Below the pieces are notes generated by a model. That model was not told the origin of the DNA and searched no databases. It worked only from the letters and a program-made list of their open reading frames with translations. A DNA stretch of 64,000 bases from Beaufortia kweichowensis (taxonomy: Eukaryota; Chordata; Actinopteri; Cypriniformes; Gastromyzontidae). Location: assembly GCA_019155185.1 (NCBI GenBank), contig CM032817.1, positions 11,242,034 through 11,306,033 of the forward strand, read 5' to 3'. The position numbers and the translations under genes are program-made. Positions 49,953 to 62,597 of the stretch are shown piece by piece. Positions within the stretch are counted from its first letter, which is position 1, and the number at the start of each line of letters is the position of its first letter.

Positions 49953-52900
49953 ATGGAGATGAAGTGTTTATCTTTAAGGGATCTGGTTAGTGTGAGAAAG
50001 ATTAATACAGGCTCAGATGATACAGACAACATGAATGAGCAGAAAGTAAGATGATGATATGTCATTGTTTTCATTATACGATTATATATATATGCATGTA
50101 CACCCGTATGAGATATTTAACAGACTGTGTGATGTTCAGGAAAACATTTGTATGGAGAGGAGAATCATGACACCGCTGAAGTCTGAGTCTGTGATGACAC
50201 ACATTACCCCCATCAAACACCCCGAAAGATCCCATCCGGACCCCTGGACCCCCACGGCCAACCTGAAGATGCTGATCAGCGCCGCCAGCCCGGACATCAG
50301 GGACAGAGAGCTGAAGAAAACGCTCTTCAGACCCATTGAGAATGAGGAAAAGGTCACAGAGGAGGACGAGGACCTTGATGACTCGTGTCAGGTACGGCGA
50401 GACTTGTAGAATACAAACATTTAGCAAACACGTGTGCTGTTGTTTTAGTTTCTATACCTTGTCTTTTCTCTTTAGTTTGAAATAGATGATTCAGAGAGGA
50501 GGCCAAGTCGCAAACAGAAGAGTCTCGGCCTTCTGTGTCAGAAGTTTCTGGCGTTGTATCCTGATTACCCAGAATCCTCCGAAAGCATCAAGATTTCTTT
50601 GGATGACGTGGCCACACGTTTGGGTGAGAACACTAAACTACACTACCTGTTAAACCGAACATAAGATTTACACATAATGTTTGACCTGTCATAAACTGTT
50701 TATCCTGCAGGTGTGGAGAGGAGACGTATCTATGACATCGTGAATGTGCTGGAGTCTCTGATGCTGGTGAGCAGAATGGCTAAGAATCTGTATGTGTGGC
50801 ACGGGCGTTCGCTGCTGTCACAGACCCTTCAGGAGCTCCAGCGGACGGGCCAAGAGCAGGGATACCATCTGCTGATGGACCAGAGAGACGGAAGCGGACC
50901 GCACGCCAACCAACATACACAAAACACACACGGTATGACAAGCTTACACCCCACAAGACAACCAACGCGTGATGGTTAAAGGAAGCATTGGTTTCTCTTA
51001 AACTGGTTTCCTCCAGTATACATATGTTAAGATCATAGTGACGGTTGGCCCATTAACAGGAGCATTAGCCTCTCACCCGCTAAAGCTGTGAGTTTCGTTA
51101 ATAGTTCACCAGTTCACGGCGTCTGAAGCACAACGCTGGTAACCAGGTCTGTGTGCGCGGGCCTTTGTGTTGATCACAGGTAATCCCATCACAACACATG
51201 ACCCTTTGTGTTAATAGTGTCAAACTCATTATTCAGAGAGAAGTGATGCAGGTCCAGACACGTTTAAATCCTGATTAGATCATGTCACGCTGTAGAGACG
51301 TCCTACTAATCAAAACACAGTTCATTGTGCCATATACCTGAAGAAATGCTTAATATGTAATATTCCAGCGTTATAGATGGGACATTTTTACATCCAATTT
51401 AAGTTGGCAATCTCTTAATACTGTGTACTTAATCATCTGTTTACTTTGTAGGATTTCTGTGAATTAAAATAAAATTGCTCTTCAATATTTAGGATGAACC
51501 TATAATGGGATTTCAGTGGTAGACACAAATAAATACTAATAAAACTGGTTTCAGATCTCTCATATCACTTCACACTCTTTCAACTGTATTTTCATGTATT
51601 TATTTCTGTCTATAATGATTTGTGAGTTTCTCTGTTGACCGGATGAAGATCTGACAGATGTTTTCATCCCGCTGTCCTCATCTTAATCCTCTGATGTGCT
51701 TTATATGTTTGCTGCTTCTTTTCCCATGTGGCCGCTGTCGCTAAGCAACAGTTTTCCATCCTAATGAAAGCTTATTACTGCCCTGCGAGGAGGACAAGAA
51801 TCACTCCAGCAGCCAATTTCACATCCATGATGCTCATCCTCATTTACTGCTTATCTTCATTCATTTACGTGCTTTGTGTTGTTTTTCTCAGAATCGCATC
51901 TCTTATCAAACCTCTTGATTCGATACAGAACTTCATTGGTCACAAATAAAGATATCTTGCTGTATTGTCATGTGACGTGGTTCTTTAAAGTACTAATAAT
52001 AATGGTTTATTGTTTTGTACAGCGGCCTCCAGTCGTAGGAAAGATAAATCACTGCGCATCATGAGCCAGAAGTTTGTCATGTTGTTTCTGGTGTCCAAAA
52101 CACGAACGGTCACGCTGGATACGGCTGCTAAGATTCTGATCGAGGAGGGTCAGGATGATTCCAGCCACAGCAAATATAAAAGTAAGACCTCAATACTCAT
52201 TTCTAAATGCAAATGTTTTATATCATTAATGTTATTCTGTCATTATTGATAATATTCTTTCATTGATTAAACATTATTTTACTTTTTTTATTTAGCTAAG
52301 GTACGACGCTTGTATGACATCGCCAATGTCCTCACTAGCCTCAATCTCATAAAGAAACTCCACGTGCGAGAAGAAAAGAGCCGGAAACCCGTCTTCAAAT
52401 GGATCGGACCTGCTGATTTCCACAACGGCAGCGGTACGACACACTGAACATACTGAACTGCGTGTCTGTTAAGTTTGCTTGTTGTGAATAATCGTTGTGA
52501 AAATTTGATCAAATTTAAGATGCAGAGACTATAGGAGTGTCAGGAGCTCAGATGATCACAGGAACAGGAGAACGACGGGAGAAAATGGCACGACACTCCT
52601 CTTTTCAGGTTGTTCCCACCCCTCCTGTCAATCGAAGACTGATAAGCTCCGCCCCCAGCACACCTCACAGAGGTGCCGCAGGTAACAGCCAATCAGAATG
52701 CAGCTGTAATTTGTCTTTTAATTTAAGTGTGGTGTGTAACGCCGGTTTGTCGTTATCAGATGAGCCGGTGGATTTCTCCAGGAAGAGTGTTAACAGCGTA
52801 GCGTGTCGACTGCAGTTTGGAGACAGGTAAGACCACGGCCACATGATTTTGTATATGTTTATAAGTCTGGTTGTTAGTCTTCTGAACATGAATATAATGT

Positions 52901-54008
52901 TGTTGTGCTCTGTGCTGTTTCAGTGTAAGTCCTGCGGCGCCCTCTGCTGGCCCTGGCGTCTCTCTCCGTGTCCCTGCAGCCGGAGACTCCATACGCGGCT
53001 CAGTTCACCCCGCAGACGCTGACGTACCTGCCCCAGACCCCAGTGCTCATGCTGTACAGTGGACACGTCCCCGAGGGCGTCGCTCAGGGTCAGAGGTCAC
53101 CGGTCTCAGGAGATCAGAAGAAGAGAGCGAGAGAGGAGGCTGAAGGTCAGACGGCTAAAAAAAACGCTCGGCGTCCACAGACAGTGACACGGTGTGTATT
53201 ATGAACTTCTGGTGCATGTGACAATGATTGGCTATTTTGGACACGCTTGACTGAATTTGTTTAATATCTCAGGGTGAAAGTGAATGTCTCGGCTCCAGAC
53301 GATGTTTCCCCGGGAATGAGGAAGGCATGAGAAAACACAGTCCAACAGACCCCCTCCTGTCCTCTCAATACCTCTACGTGCCAAACACAGCAGGTACATT
53401 CAAATCAAAACACATGCACCTCGTCTCTCACATGTCGTGCTCAATCTAACATTTATTTTACTCGTCTGCAGGACTGAACGGTCTGAACTTCCTCATGCCA
53501 GCAGGGCACACGCCGGGTGGCATGCCGGCCGTGGCCGTGCCGTATTTCCTTCTGCCCTCACCGCTCATAGCGGGAGCGGTGCCTGCGTCTGGTGTGGAGG
53601 GGGCTGTCACCAACAGCTTGAGCTTCAGCGTGCCCACCGTTCTGTCCCCCGCTCGCTTTGTGATGACCGGCGGGGCGATCGGTGTGGCTGAAAAAGTGAA
53701 CGGCACTGAGCATTATGGACTGTCACCGCAGGAGTTGAGAAGAGAGAATCCTCGATCGGGACAGACACAGGTCAGTGCTGATGTTTTTCACCCAGATTTT
53801 GTTACTCTACCTTTAAGACATTTATGTAACATGATGGTATCTCTCTCAATTCTCTCAGACTCCTTCAACACCAAAAGAAGCAGCACTGGTGTCCAAACCT
53901 TTCTTCGAGACACCCGGCGCTTTGGTATCGCTGACGTCTCCGCTAACGTCTCGTAAGAGAGGCTCCGCCCAAAGAAGGCTGGACATCGGACACACCGCAG
54001 CCAATTAA
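49953..54008 (+). CDS. e2f7: transcription factor E2f7 (atypical E2F repressor), frame broken twice
   Basis: Nuclear repressor of E2F-driven S-phase genes that binds DNA without a DP partner through two E2F winged-helix domains. Exons: 49953-50045, 50140-50391, 50476-50623, 50711-50932, 52023-52181, 52296-52433, 52520-52826, 52924-53191, 53273-53393, 53472-53770, 53859-54008. WTPTANLKML is at 67-76. DNA-binding domain 1 is about 126-196 with RRRIYDIVNVLESL; domain 2 about 243-330 with RRLYDIANVLTSL. The N-terminus MEMKCLSLRDLV and the C-terminal AQRRLDI identify E2F7 over E2F8. Exon 52924-53191 needs two more bases (CT near 52943-52946) to reach the conserved LPQTPVLMLYSGH frame. Exon 53273-53393 needs one more C at 53308-53311 to reach LLSSQYLYVPNTAGLNGLNF. 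As given, translation stops early, after the DNA-binding part. The intended length is about 719 residues. Confidence 0.94.
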
Positions 54009-56423
54009 ATGAACAGCTGAGCGTTCGCTCTGTGGTGCTGCTGCACTGCCAAAGAGAAAAACGGCATTAGACGGTAAAGACTGGCTCAGAAACTGTGTTA
54101 TAAGAACATTTCACATTTACCAACAGGTAATTATCATTACAGGTAATAAATCTCTCGCTCAGGGTTTACTGGTGCTTGTCCGTGATGGGTTCGAGCTGTG
54201 ACACGACCTCTTGTTTAAAACAGCGTTTATTATTGTATCCACTATAATATGAGATATTATTCATTCCAGGGGTGATAATCAATAAACAATCCAGGTTATC
54301 TTGGTTATCCGCTTGAGCACTACATTATTTAAAAATATGAACTGAGACTAGATCTGTCTCTAAAAGAGTTGATTTAGTTGTCAATCTTTCATTTGTTGGC
54401 ATTAGTAAGTTACACTTTAAAAAGAGGCCAAACAGTCTGAGGCCGACATGCCTTACAAATGATTACTGCAGTATTTTCTGCTCCGACCCGCTACAGCGAT
54501 TATGAGGAAAAACACTCTTTTCTTAAAGGGTTAAAGCGAGAGATGTGATTCAATACATGAAAATGTATTTGGGGAATAAATAATGGTGGTGATTTCTGAC
54601 CTTTTGTTTTGAAGTGTTACGTCTGTGGAGCAAATAGGAAACAAACATACTGAGAAATACTTGAAACGCCAGTGAATTTGATCTGGATCACTGGATTTAT
54701 TATTACAGTACTGTATCACTTGAAACAAAGTGTGTTTGTGTATTGATTGTTTTAGTCTAGTATTAAATTATTTTTTTAATTCGTTACATTCGGATACATT
54801 TTACACCATAGTGTGTATTCAGTACTGTACAGAGTTATTGTACCTGATCTCAACATTGAATATTTTTGTATACGTGTTAAATTCTGTATATGTCAGTGTT
54901 GAAATATCTTTGCTGAATGTTTACGGCTGTTTCACCTTCAAGGAAGGCACTGCTAAACCTCCATGGTGCTTTTGTTTGTATGTGTGTCTGTGTGTGTGTG
55001 TATATGTGCCATTGTTGCTTTTAATGATTATTTTTGTGTATTGATACACATCAGTTTGTTGTATTACAGGTGGATTTGTATTATAAATTAAATACATTTG
55101 AAAATAAGTAGCTAATTCAGATCATTGTCTTTGCATTACATGAGTTTTTATATCTAGATAAAACAGATGTGCTGGTTTAACTGTGTGACCACTAGATGGC
55201 AGCACATATACAAATTACTGTATGATACCGACAATCCCATAATACATACAAAGATACAAAGACCTCTCCTAGTCATATCTGGTTATTGACGTTTTCCTCA
55301 AATCCTCAAATATTTATGACCATATGATAAAGAAAGTCTTGATAATGTTGTCCAGAAATACTAAAAACACTGAAATCATCTTAGCAACATCCGGACATTT
55401 ATCCACATCAACTAGAATTAAAAATAGTTCATATAGAAAATCTTTCGTCATCCAAGAGCTACCCTTAAATCATACTGAAAACCTTTAGTAGAAAGTGCCA
55501 TTTGCATTTAATTAAAACTGTGTGGTCTGTATTTTAGTCCTCTATAATGATTTCTGATTGAGACCAACAAAACAGATTGTTTCAATGTTCATTATTTAAA
55601 CCTTGGCAAACCGTTTTATTATCACAGTAAAACTCTGTAAGCAGTAACTAGTGTTTTAATGTTAACAGAGGCCAACAAACCCAAAGGAAAGTCTCGTATG
55701 ACCTCTGCAATCTTGTGTGTGACAGATGACAAATGGACCAAACTTTGTGGATAAATATACTGGAGAAATGGAAAATGTCACTGCAGTCCTGAAATCTGTG
55801 GAAACTTAAATAAGCAGATCATGCGTTTAATTCCTCATACACGTGCCGTTTCTCCATATAAAGCATGAAACATCAGAGCATTTCCATCTGTTTTCCATTT
55901 ACTCTTTCAATCTTCTGTTCACCGTACATTCTTTCTGAAGGACGTTTGGTGTTATTACCGTTCCAGATGAAATCTAAACGATGGAAGAACTGACCAAACA
56001 GTGGTTTACTGAAGTTAACAAATGCATTTACAGTAGCCACCAAAGACCATTTGGACATGTTTCATGTTTATTTATACTGAAGTCGAGACATTTTAAGTGT
56101 CCATATACATGTTGGAGGTATTAAGGTCAGATTTATAGTATATCAGGTCTGGTGAAATGGTTTTACTGGTGAAAGTTACAGGTGTACTGGGTTTTATATG
56201 ATGTGAATTTTTCTCAATTGCTTTAATTGCTTTAACATCTTGACACGCCTTTTTCTCACACACCTGGCATTAACTTTCTCTAATGCTGGTGAATTTGTAT
56301 TTGTAATTACAAACAATGACACGAATTACAGCAAACAGCAGGAAAATGTTATATTCAGGACATATAAATAATTATAATAAATAAGTAAACACAAATAAAT
56401 AAACAGAATTTGCATATGTGGCG
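54009..56423 (+). other. e2f7 3' untranslated region and e2f7-csrp2 intergenic
   Basis: No coding exon seen. Candidate poly(A) signals (AATAAA near 54145, 54281 and 54577; ATTAAA near 55087) cannot be ranked. A perfect CTCF-core match lies at 55189-55202. Confidence 0.5.
55189..55202 (+). promoter_or_regulatory. CTCF-like motif
   Basis: CCACTAGATGGCAG fits the CTCF core pattern CCASYAGRKGGCRS at every position. It lies between e2f7 and csrp2, where an insulator would separate a proliferation gene from a muscle-type gene. Occupancy is inference. Confidence 0.4.
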
Positions 56424-56610
56424 TCATATAGTGCGTGTGAACTGTTGCGTAACGTCCTCGTTCAGCGTTGTGGCGTCACGATGAGGGGCGGGGTTTTGAA
56501 GCCACGCCCCTCGCACAGAATAATGACGTTTATAAACGTCCAGGTTCACGCAGCTGGAGAGTTTCACTAACTTGACCGGGAATATCAAGCAGAAACACAC
56601 GTGCACACAG
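56424..56610 (+). promoter_or_regulatory. csrp2 core promoter and noncoding exon 1
   Basis: A TATA box (TATAAA, 56531-56536) sits in the middle of the perfect palindrome GACGTTTATAAACGTC (56525-56540). Just upstream are GGCGTCA words near 56441 and 56472 and a GGGGCGGGG GC-box. The exon would start near 56560 and ends at the CAG|GTGAGA donor (56610). Confidence 0.7.
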
Positions 56611-57471
56611 GTGAGACACTTCACAACATACATATAAAACTGAAGTTACTTTAGTGCACGTGTCTGTGTAATAATATTTTGTTTAAAAGTTATTGTCGAA
56701 CTCATTTTGATTGTGTAAACCTGTTTAAGACACGTTGTAGGTTTTATTGTCTTATGCAAACCCTCATTGTAATTGAATTGCACGTTTCTCGAGTTTGGCT
56801 CTTGTCAAAATATGTTTTCACAAATGTCAAAAGTGAATAAATAAAAGTGCAAATGAAAGAAACCTTATTTGCATTCTCTATTCTTGCTTATGCTGGATAT
56901 GTTAATACCATATGGTATTTTGATATTTAAGTCTAATTTCCATATTCATGTACAGTGATAGTTACATTATATACTTTAGTGCTTTTGAAACTTCCCATAG
57001 TTAAACTATATAACATTTATTACTGTAGTTATTATAGTTAATACTACAGAATACCGTAGTAAACCTTAAAGTGTATTAATTACTTTGTACTAAAAACACT
57101 ACAGTTTGAGTAAATATTAAGTAAAATACTACAATATTGTTCATGTGTTTTTTTTCTTGCATTATTAAACATAATTTTTTATCTCAATTGTATTTGTATA
57201 AGAAGACTGATGCTTGTTTTACTCTATTTACAGACTGTTGTTACAGTTAACCATAAATCATAATAACAATGTGTTTATTCAGAAGAAGAATTTGACCGTC
57301 ATTGTCTTGTGTGTGTTGTGTTGTGTTTTGGTGTACAGATGCAGAAGGCTTTATCTGAATTATTTACCTTTAATACCCATTACATGAATTATTATCACAC
57401 TTTATATGAGTTTGTAATGATAAACACTGTCCACAGAGTTTTCATTTGTGTCTCTTCACAGTTTGCTCATC

Positions 57472-60089
57472 ATGCCTAACTGGGGTGGAGGAAATAAATG
57501 TGGAGCGTGTCATGGGACGGTGTATCACGCTGAGGAGGTCCAATGTGATGGGAAAAGTTTCCACAAGTGCTGTTTCCTCTGTAGTAAGTGTCAAAGAATA
57601 CATTTAATGTCTTCTATAAACAAAATATTTTTGACAGGTACATTTATTTTAAGTATGACCTCCAAATGTATTTATATCTGTTGATAAATACACTATTGGG
57701 TCTGTTTTAAAGAAAGAAAGAGTAGATTGACTGTGATTATTTCTTTATCATGAATGCTTTGAGATGTTTTTTAGGTTTACATGACATCATTTTGCACATG
57801 CTTTACATGTATGTACACATCACTTTACTACCATCAAGAATCTGGAGGATTTATTTATTATTTTTAAACACTTTCTCTCTTGACTTTTTAAATGATTCTC
57901 GCAGTATATTTGACAAATGTGGAAAATTAAGTTTGGGGTTCTGCTAGAGTTCCTCCAACACACCTGTCTGTAATTTTGGCATAATCCTGAAGACTTTAAT
58001 GATGTGTTTCAGGTGTGTTAGATCAGGCTGTGTGTGAAGCAGTAACATGTAGTGAAGAATGTTCGTTTCTACTGTGAATTCATCTGCTTTTGCTCTTGTT
58101 TATCTTTAGGACAATGTCTCATTCAGAGTTAAATCAGATGCCAATAACAGACAGACAGAAGAATACAAATCACATGATAAACATTGGAGTCTATAATTAT
58201 TACATAGTTTAGTTGTTTATGCAATATTGTGTATGGTCAGGCATGTAAACAAACCATGTGAGTGTTTGTGCTGAAGACATTTATGATCCTCAAATCATGT
58301 GGCTTGTTGAGGAGAGATGTGATATTACATCACAATCACAATGATTGTCTGGTAGATAATAAGAGGTAAAAACTAATCCTGAGTCATGTAGAGAACAGAA
58401 GAGTTTCATCTTTGGGACTTGGACCTGTAAGCAATCGCCTAGAAACGCCTTAAAAACCATTTAACCCACAACTGCATAGCAAGATCCTAATTTTTTGTAT
58501 AGACTTGTATCTGAGTAAATGTGTAAGTACATGTTTTTTGTTGTTGTCAGTGGTCTGCAGGAAAGGTTTAGACAGCACCACGCTGGCCATCCACGACCAG
58601 GAGATCTACTGCAAGTCCTGCTATGGTAAAAAGTACGGACCGAAAGGATACGGGTACGGCCAGGGGGCGGGAACGCTCAATATGGACCGCGGCGAGAGGC
58701 TGGGCATCAAACCAGAAGAGTAAGTGTTTATACCTTCATGTGCTAAACAACAAAAAGTTAAAAAGGTTGCTGCAGTCTTAGATCTGTAGTGGGTTTTATA
58801 AAGTCAGTCTAGTCTCGCGCTGCTCTCTGTGCAGCGTCAGGTGATTATTGTTATGAAAGCATGTGTTATATAAGCAGACCTCACTCACCCCAACAAAGAC
58901 TTCCATTCAATCCTCTGAAACATGTGCTGCTTCATTACACCGCTCATCACCACACAAAACACCGACTCGCCTGTGTTTTCACCCAGGACACAAACTCACC
59001 GGCCCACCACCAACCCAAACCTGTCAAAGTTTGCACAGAAGTTTGGAGGATCAGAGAAGTGTGCACGCTGTGGAGAGTCTGTGTATGCCGCCGAGAAAGT
59101 CAAGGGTGCTGGAAAGGTGAGACACGTATGCAAGAAATCACAGAGATTAAGTGTTTTAATAAAGCAATATGCTACTGGAGGCTTATCATGAATAAAGGAT
59201 TGAAAAAACAAAGAGATATTTGTAACTTTTTGAGGTTTGCAGATGTCTCTGTCAAACGTTATTTATCTTTTTTGAGTCTAAATGCTCAGTTGAAATACAA
59301 CCTAAACTTTATTTTCTTCATTCGTCTCTCTTACAGCCGTGGCACAAGAACTGCTTTCGTTGTGCCAAATGTGGGAAGAGTTTGGAGTCGACGACTCAGA
59401 CGGAGAAAGACGGTGAAATCTACTGTAAGGGTGAGTCATTCTCTTAACACACTTAATCTACATTTACACACCAAACACACCCTACAGACCTTCTGCTAAC
59501 CCTATCAAATAAAGGAATATTACTAATATTCCTGATTACTATATATTATTTGTAACATCTTTACATTTAAAGTCAACACTTCCAGCTATCATATAAAATA
59601 TGCAACAAGTTTTACAACAGCAGGCGGCACATGTTTTACATACAGATCTAATCAAATCCAACCTCTTTAAAGAGTCTCTCTTGTGAAATGTATCAGGTTC
59701 TGGACGAAACGCATTGTTTGTCGCAGGGAGGTTCTCAGATAACAATGACATTAAAGCTAAAGCTGAAAAACTAGATTAACATGAAAATCTTGAAGCACAA
59801 AACAATAATCACTAAAAAGTTTAAATTTCCTCTGTCGTAACCAAGTAGCTTTTAAACTTTCTGGCTTCTTTGAGGTCAACAGAGATAAGACGACTGAATA
59901 AAATAAGAAACCTTGTCTTTACTTTAGTCCGCACAAACTCTCGCTTGTATGAACTGTTGTTCACTTATTAACAAAATTTCTGCCTAATTGCGGTTCTCTC
60001 TTCTTTTTTTAGCATGTTACGCAAAGAACTTTGGACCCAAAGGATGTGGATATGGTCAGGGAGCAGGGGCTCTTGTCCACGCTCAATAA
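57472..60089 (+). CDS. csrp2: cysteine and glycine-rich protein 2 (double-LIM protein)
   Basis: LIM-only adaptor of smooth-muscle and mesenchymal cells that binds alpha-actinin and zyxin on actin and also acts in the nucleus. Exons 57472-57583 (exon starts 57462), 58551-58719, 58987-59116, 59337-59430, 60013-60089: 582 bases, 193 residues, the same length as human CSRP2, frame intact. LIM1 zinc ligands are C10, C13, H31, C34, C37, C40, C58, C61. LIM2 ligands are C119, C122, H140, C143, C146, C149, C167, C170. The KKYGPK basic motif (64-69) and a glycine-rich run follow LIM1, with a matching glycine-rich run after LIM2. Residue 180 is Cys (TGT) where the family has Phe in GPKGFGYGQ. Alternatives csrp1 and csrp3 fit less well (MPNWGGGNKCGAC, IHDQEIYCKSC and ALVHAQ favour csrp2). 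Confidence 0.97.
57584..58550 (+). other. csrp2 intron 2
   Basis: AT-rich intron with no further gene visible. Confidence 0.6.
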
Positions 60090-60473
60090 TAGTCAGGATT
60101 TCTTTTCTTTTAACTTGAATTAAAAGATTTAATAGTGCATAGAGTAGCGGATTTTATAAACACTCACTTTTATGAAATGAAATGTATTTATGCACTCACC
60201 ATTGAGCGTCCTAACCCCAAAATTGCACAAATGTAAAATATATTGGATTGACACATTATTTTATGTCATGGGAATTGACTTTTTGTTTGTTAAATACAAC
60301 ACCAGTTGGAAAAAAGGCTTGATGAAAAAAAGTAAGTCAAAGTATTGGACAATGCACCTTAAAACCAGGATTGTAATTCAAGTAAAAGTTCATTATCGTA
60401 AATCATATTTGGTTTATTTACAGAGTTGTATTGAAAACTAATGCACCAGACTCTCACCTTTGAATGTTTTATT

Positions 60474-60479
60474 AATAAA
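60474..60479 (+). terminator. probable csrp2 poly(A) signal
   Basis: AATAAA 385 bases past the stop codon, in an AT-rich setting at the start of the convergent intergenic region. Confidence 0.6.
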
Positions 60480-62597
60480 GCCATTAAAATTGAACCATGC
60501 CCAATAAGTTTACATGTGAAGCAGAGTAAGGTGATGTCCTGATCTCAGCTGAGGCACTGGAGATGAGCATGTGCTTTTCACATGATGGGAAAACAGCCGT
60601 CAAAACCTTAAAGGCATAGGAAACAACAGAGTGGATATACTGTATATTTTCTAAAAACAGTGTCATGATGAAGGTTACTATGCCTCATTAAGGTATTACA
60701 GTATGGGGCTCATCGATACGTCCGTTAGTGATGATGCGTCGTGTCCGTTTCCAATGATGTCATCACGATGCGCCCTCTTGCGTCTACTTTCCTGCCATTT
60801 GCATTACAGTTTGTACGTCCAGTGGTACAACAAACGAAAAACTCTTCAGATTGAATATTAATCAATGAGAATGGAAACATTCAGATATAATACATCTGCA
60901 GAGCGTCCGCAGAGCGAGGGACACGCAATAACGGTACACATATTGGATTAAAAAAAATTATAAAAAAAAATACACTTGCAAATACTGAACATTCACTATT
61001 TACAGATGTCTGTGGGATGGAGGGGTGGTCACTATGGTAACGGCCACGGGTCCAGGCTTTACACATGCAGTGGAGACTTGCAGGGTAAAAGGTCTATACA
61101 CAGCAGTGGCAGACGTCACTAAAAGCTACAGTCATAAACTCGCATAATAGTCAATTTTTTTTGTGGCTTTTTTGATAAGATTAAAAAAACGGGGAGCAGC
61201 TTTAACTAACACGGACAAAATAAGAACGAACGAAAGTCACTCACAGAAATCAATCTAGTGGATTTATGTACAGATGCTTTACACGAGTTTATCCCATCAT
61301 CATCAGCTGCTGCTATGACAACATCACACAGGAAGAGGAAAAGGGGGAGGAGCTTTCTCTCCAATCTGACCATCTTTCAGACAGTTGGTGGGAAATTGAG
61401 CTCGATTCTTTATCGATAACAAAGATCAGTGCATTGTTTTAGGCAAAGTTGCCACCACGAAAACAAAATAAAACAAACGCCTCTCGTAAGCCGGCATATG
61501 AAACAGCATCTTCTGTTAAATTTATCAACTACCAGATCAAACTAATGTCTTTTAAATGTGTAGACACTTGCTAACACTAAACATACATAATAAATATAGA
61601 GTTTCACATATGAGTGCGTTACATCATTTCATTTGTGAATCTCACATAATCAGTCAAGAACATGTCAAGATCAACATTTAACCCCTAAATAAAAACCAGC
61701 ATATCTTAAAACAACTTATTTCATCATTCAAATTAATCTCATTTATTGTGCAACATAATAAATCACAATGTCTTTTTCATAAAAAAACATTGTTTTTATT
61801 TTGGATTAAGATACGATCCAGACATGTTCTTGACGGGTTTCATGACACTCAGCTGCCTAAACTACTAAACATGCTGCAAATGTACATATACGCTTAAATG
61901 TAAAAACTGAAATGAAAGATGACCACATGGTACCATAATAACTCTTTGAAAAATACTCTATAAATAGGTTAAAATAAATATGTCACATTATTTAAAAGGG
62001 CACCTCTCTAGTCATGTAAACACGGGTCTATATGATGCCTGTGAATTAAAACATCATATAGATTCATGATCAGATGAACTCAAATCAGTTTACCCAAAAA
62101 TAAAAACTTGCTTGTGTTATCTTTTCATTTAGCACAAAAGGAGAGTTTTTATTTTTGGTTGAACTGTCTCTTTAACAAACACCTGCTTGTGTTTCTGCTA
62201 TGCCAGAAATTTCAGTCATGTTCAGTTCCAGGTTGAACCACAAGATTTGATATTAGATTAAAAAAAAGAAACAGAAAAGGATTCACAAGAAAAAAAACGT
62301 AAAACAATCGAAAAGCACTCGATGTGCAGAAAAACCCGAAACCGTTTCTTTCATCCGATAGAGAATTAGAGGAGAGTTACTGCCGTTTGTAGTTCTGTAT
62401 GCCTGTGATGTCATGAAACTCCTCCTCTTCCTCTGGACCCTGCATCTCATGTGCCGTCTGTGGCAGGGGGAGGGGGTTACCGATAACAGCATGCGTATCC
62501 TGACGGGATGAGGTTTGGAGTCTCTCTGTAAGGGAGCAGCCGTGAGGAAAACCTCTCCCGTTTACTCTCTCTCGCTCTCGCTCCTTCACGCCTCGCG
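60480..62597 (-). other. zdhhc17 3' untranslated region and convergent intergenic sequence
   Basis: No coding exon on either strand. csrp2 and zdhhc17 converge here. Several minus-strand AATAAA words exist (for example around 61795-61800), but the true zdhhc17 end cannot be chosen by eye. Confidence 0.5.

Noticed and set aside
50933..52022. Additional e2f7 exon in the 1.1-kb intron
   Set aside because: The flanking exons join in phase and the joined peptide matches the family. Nothing in the intron shows conserved coding sequence.
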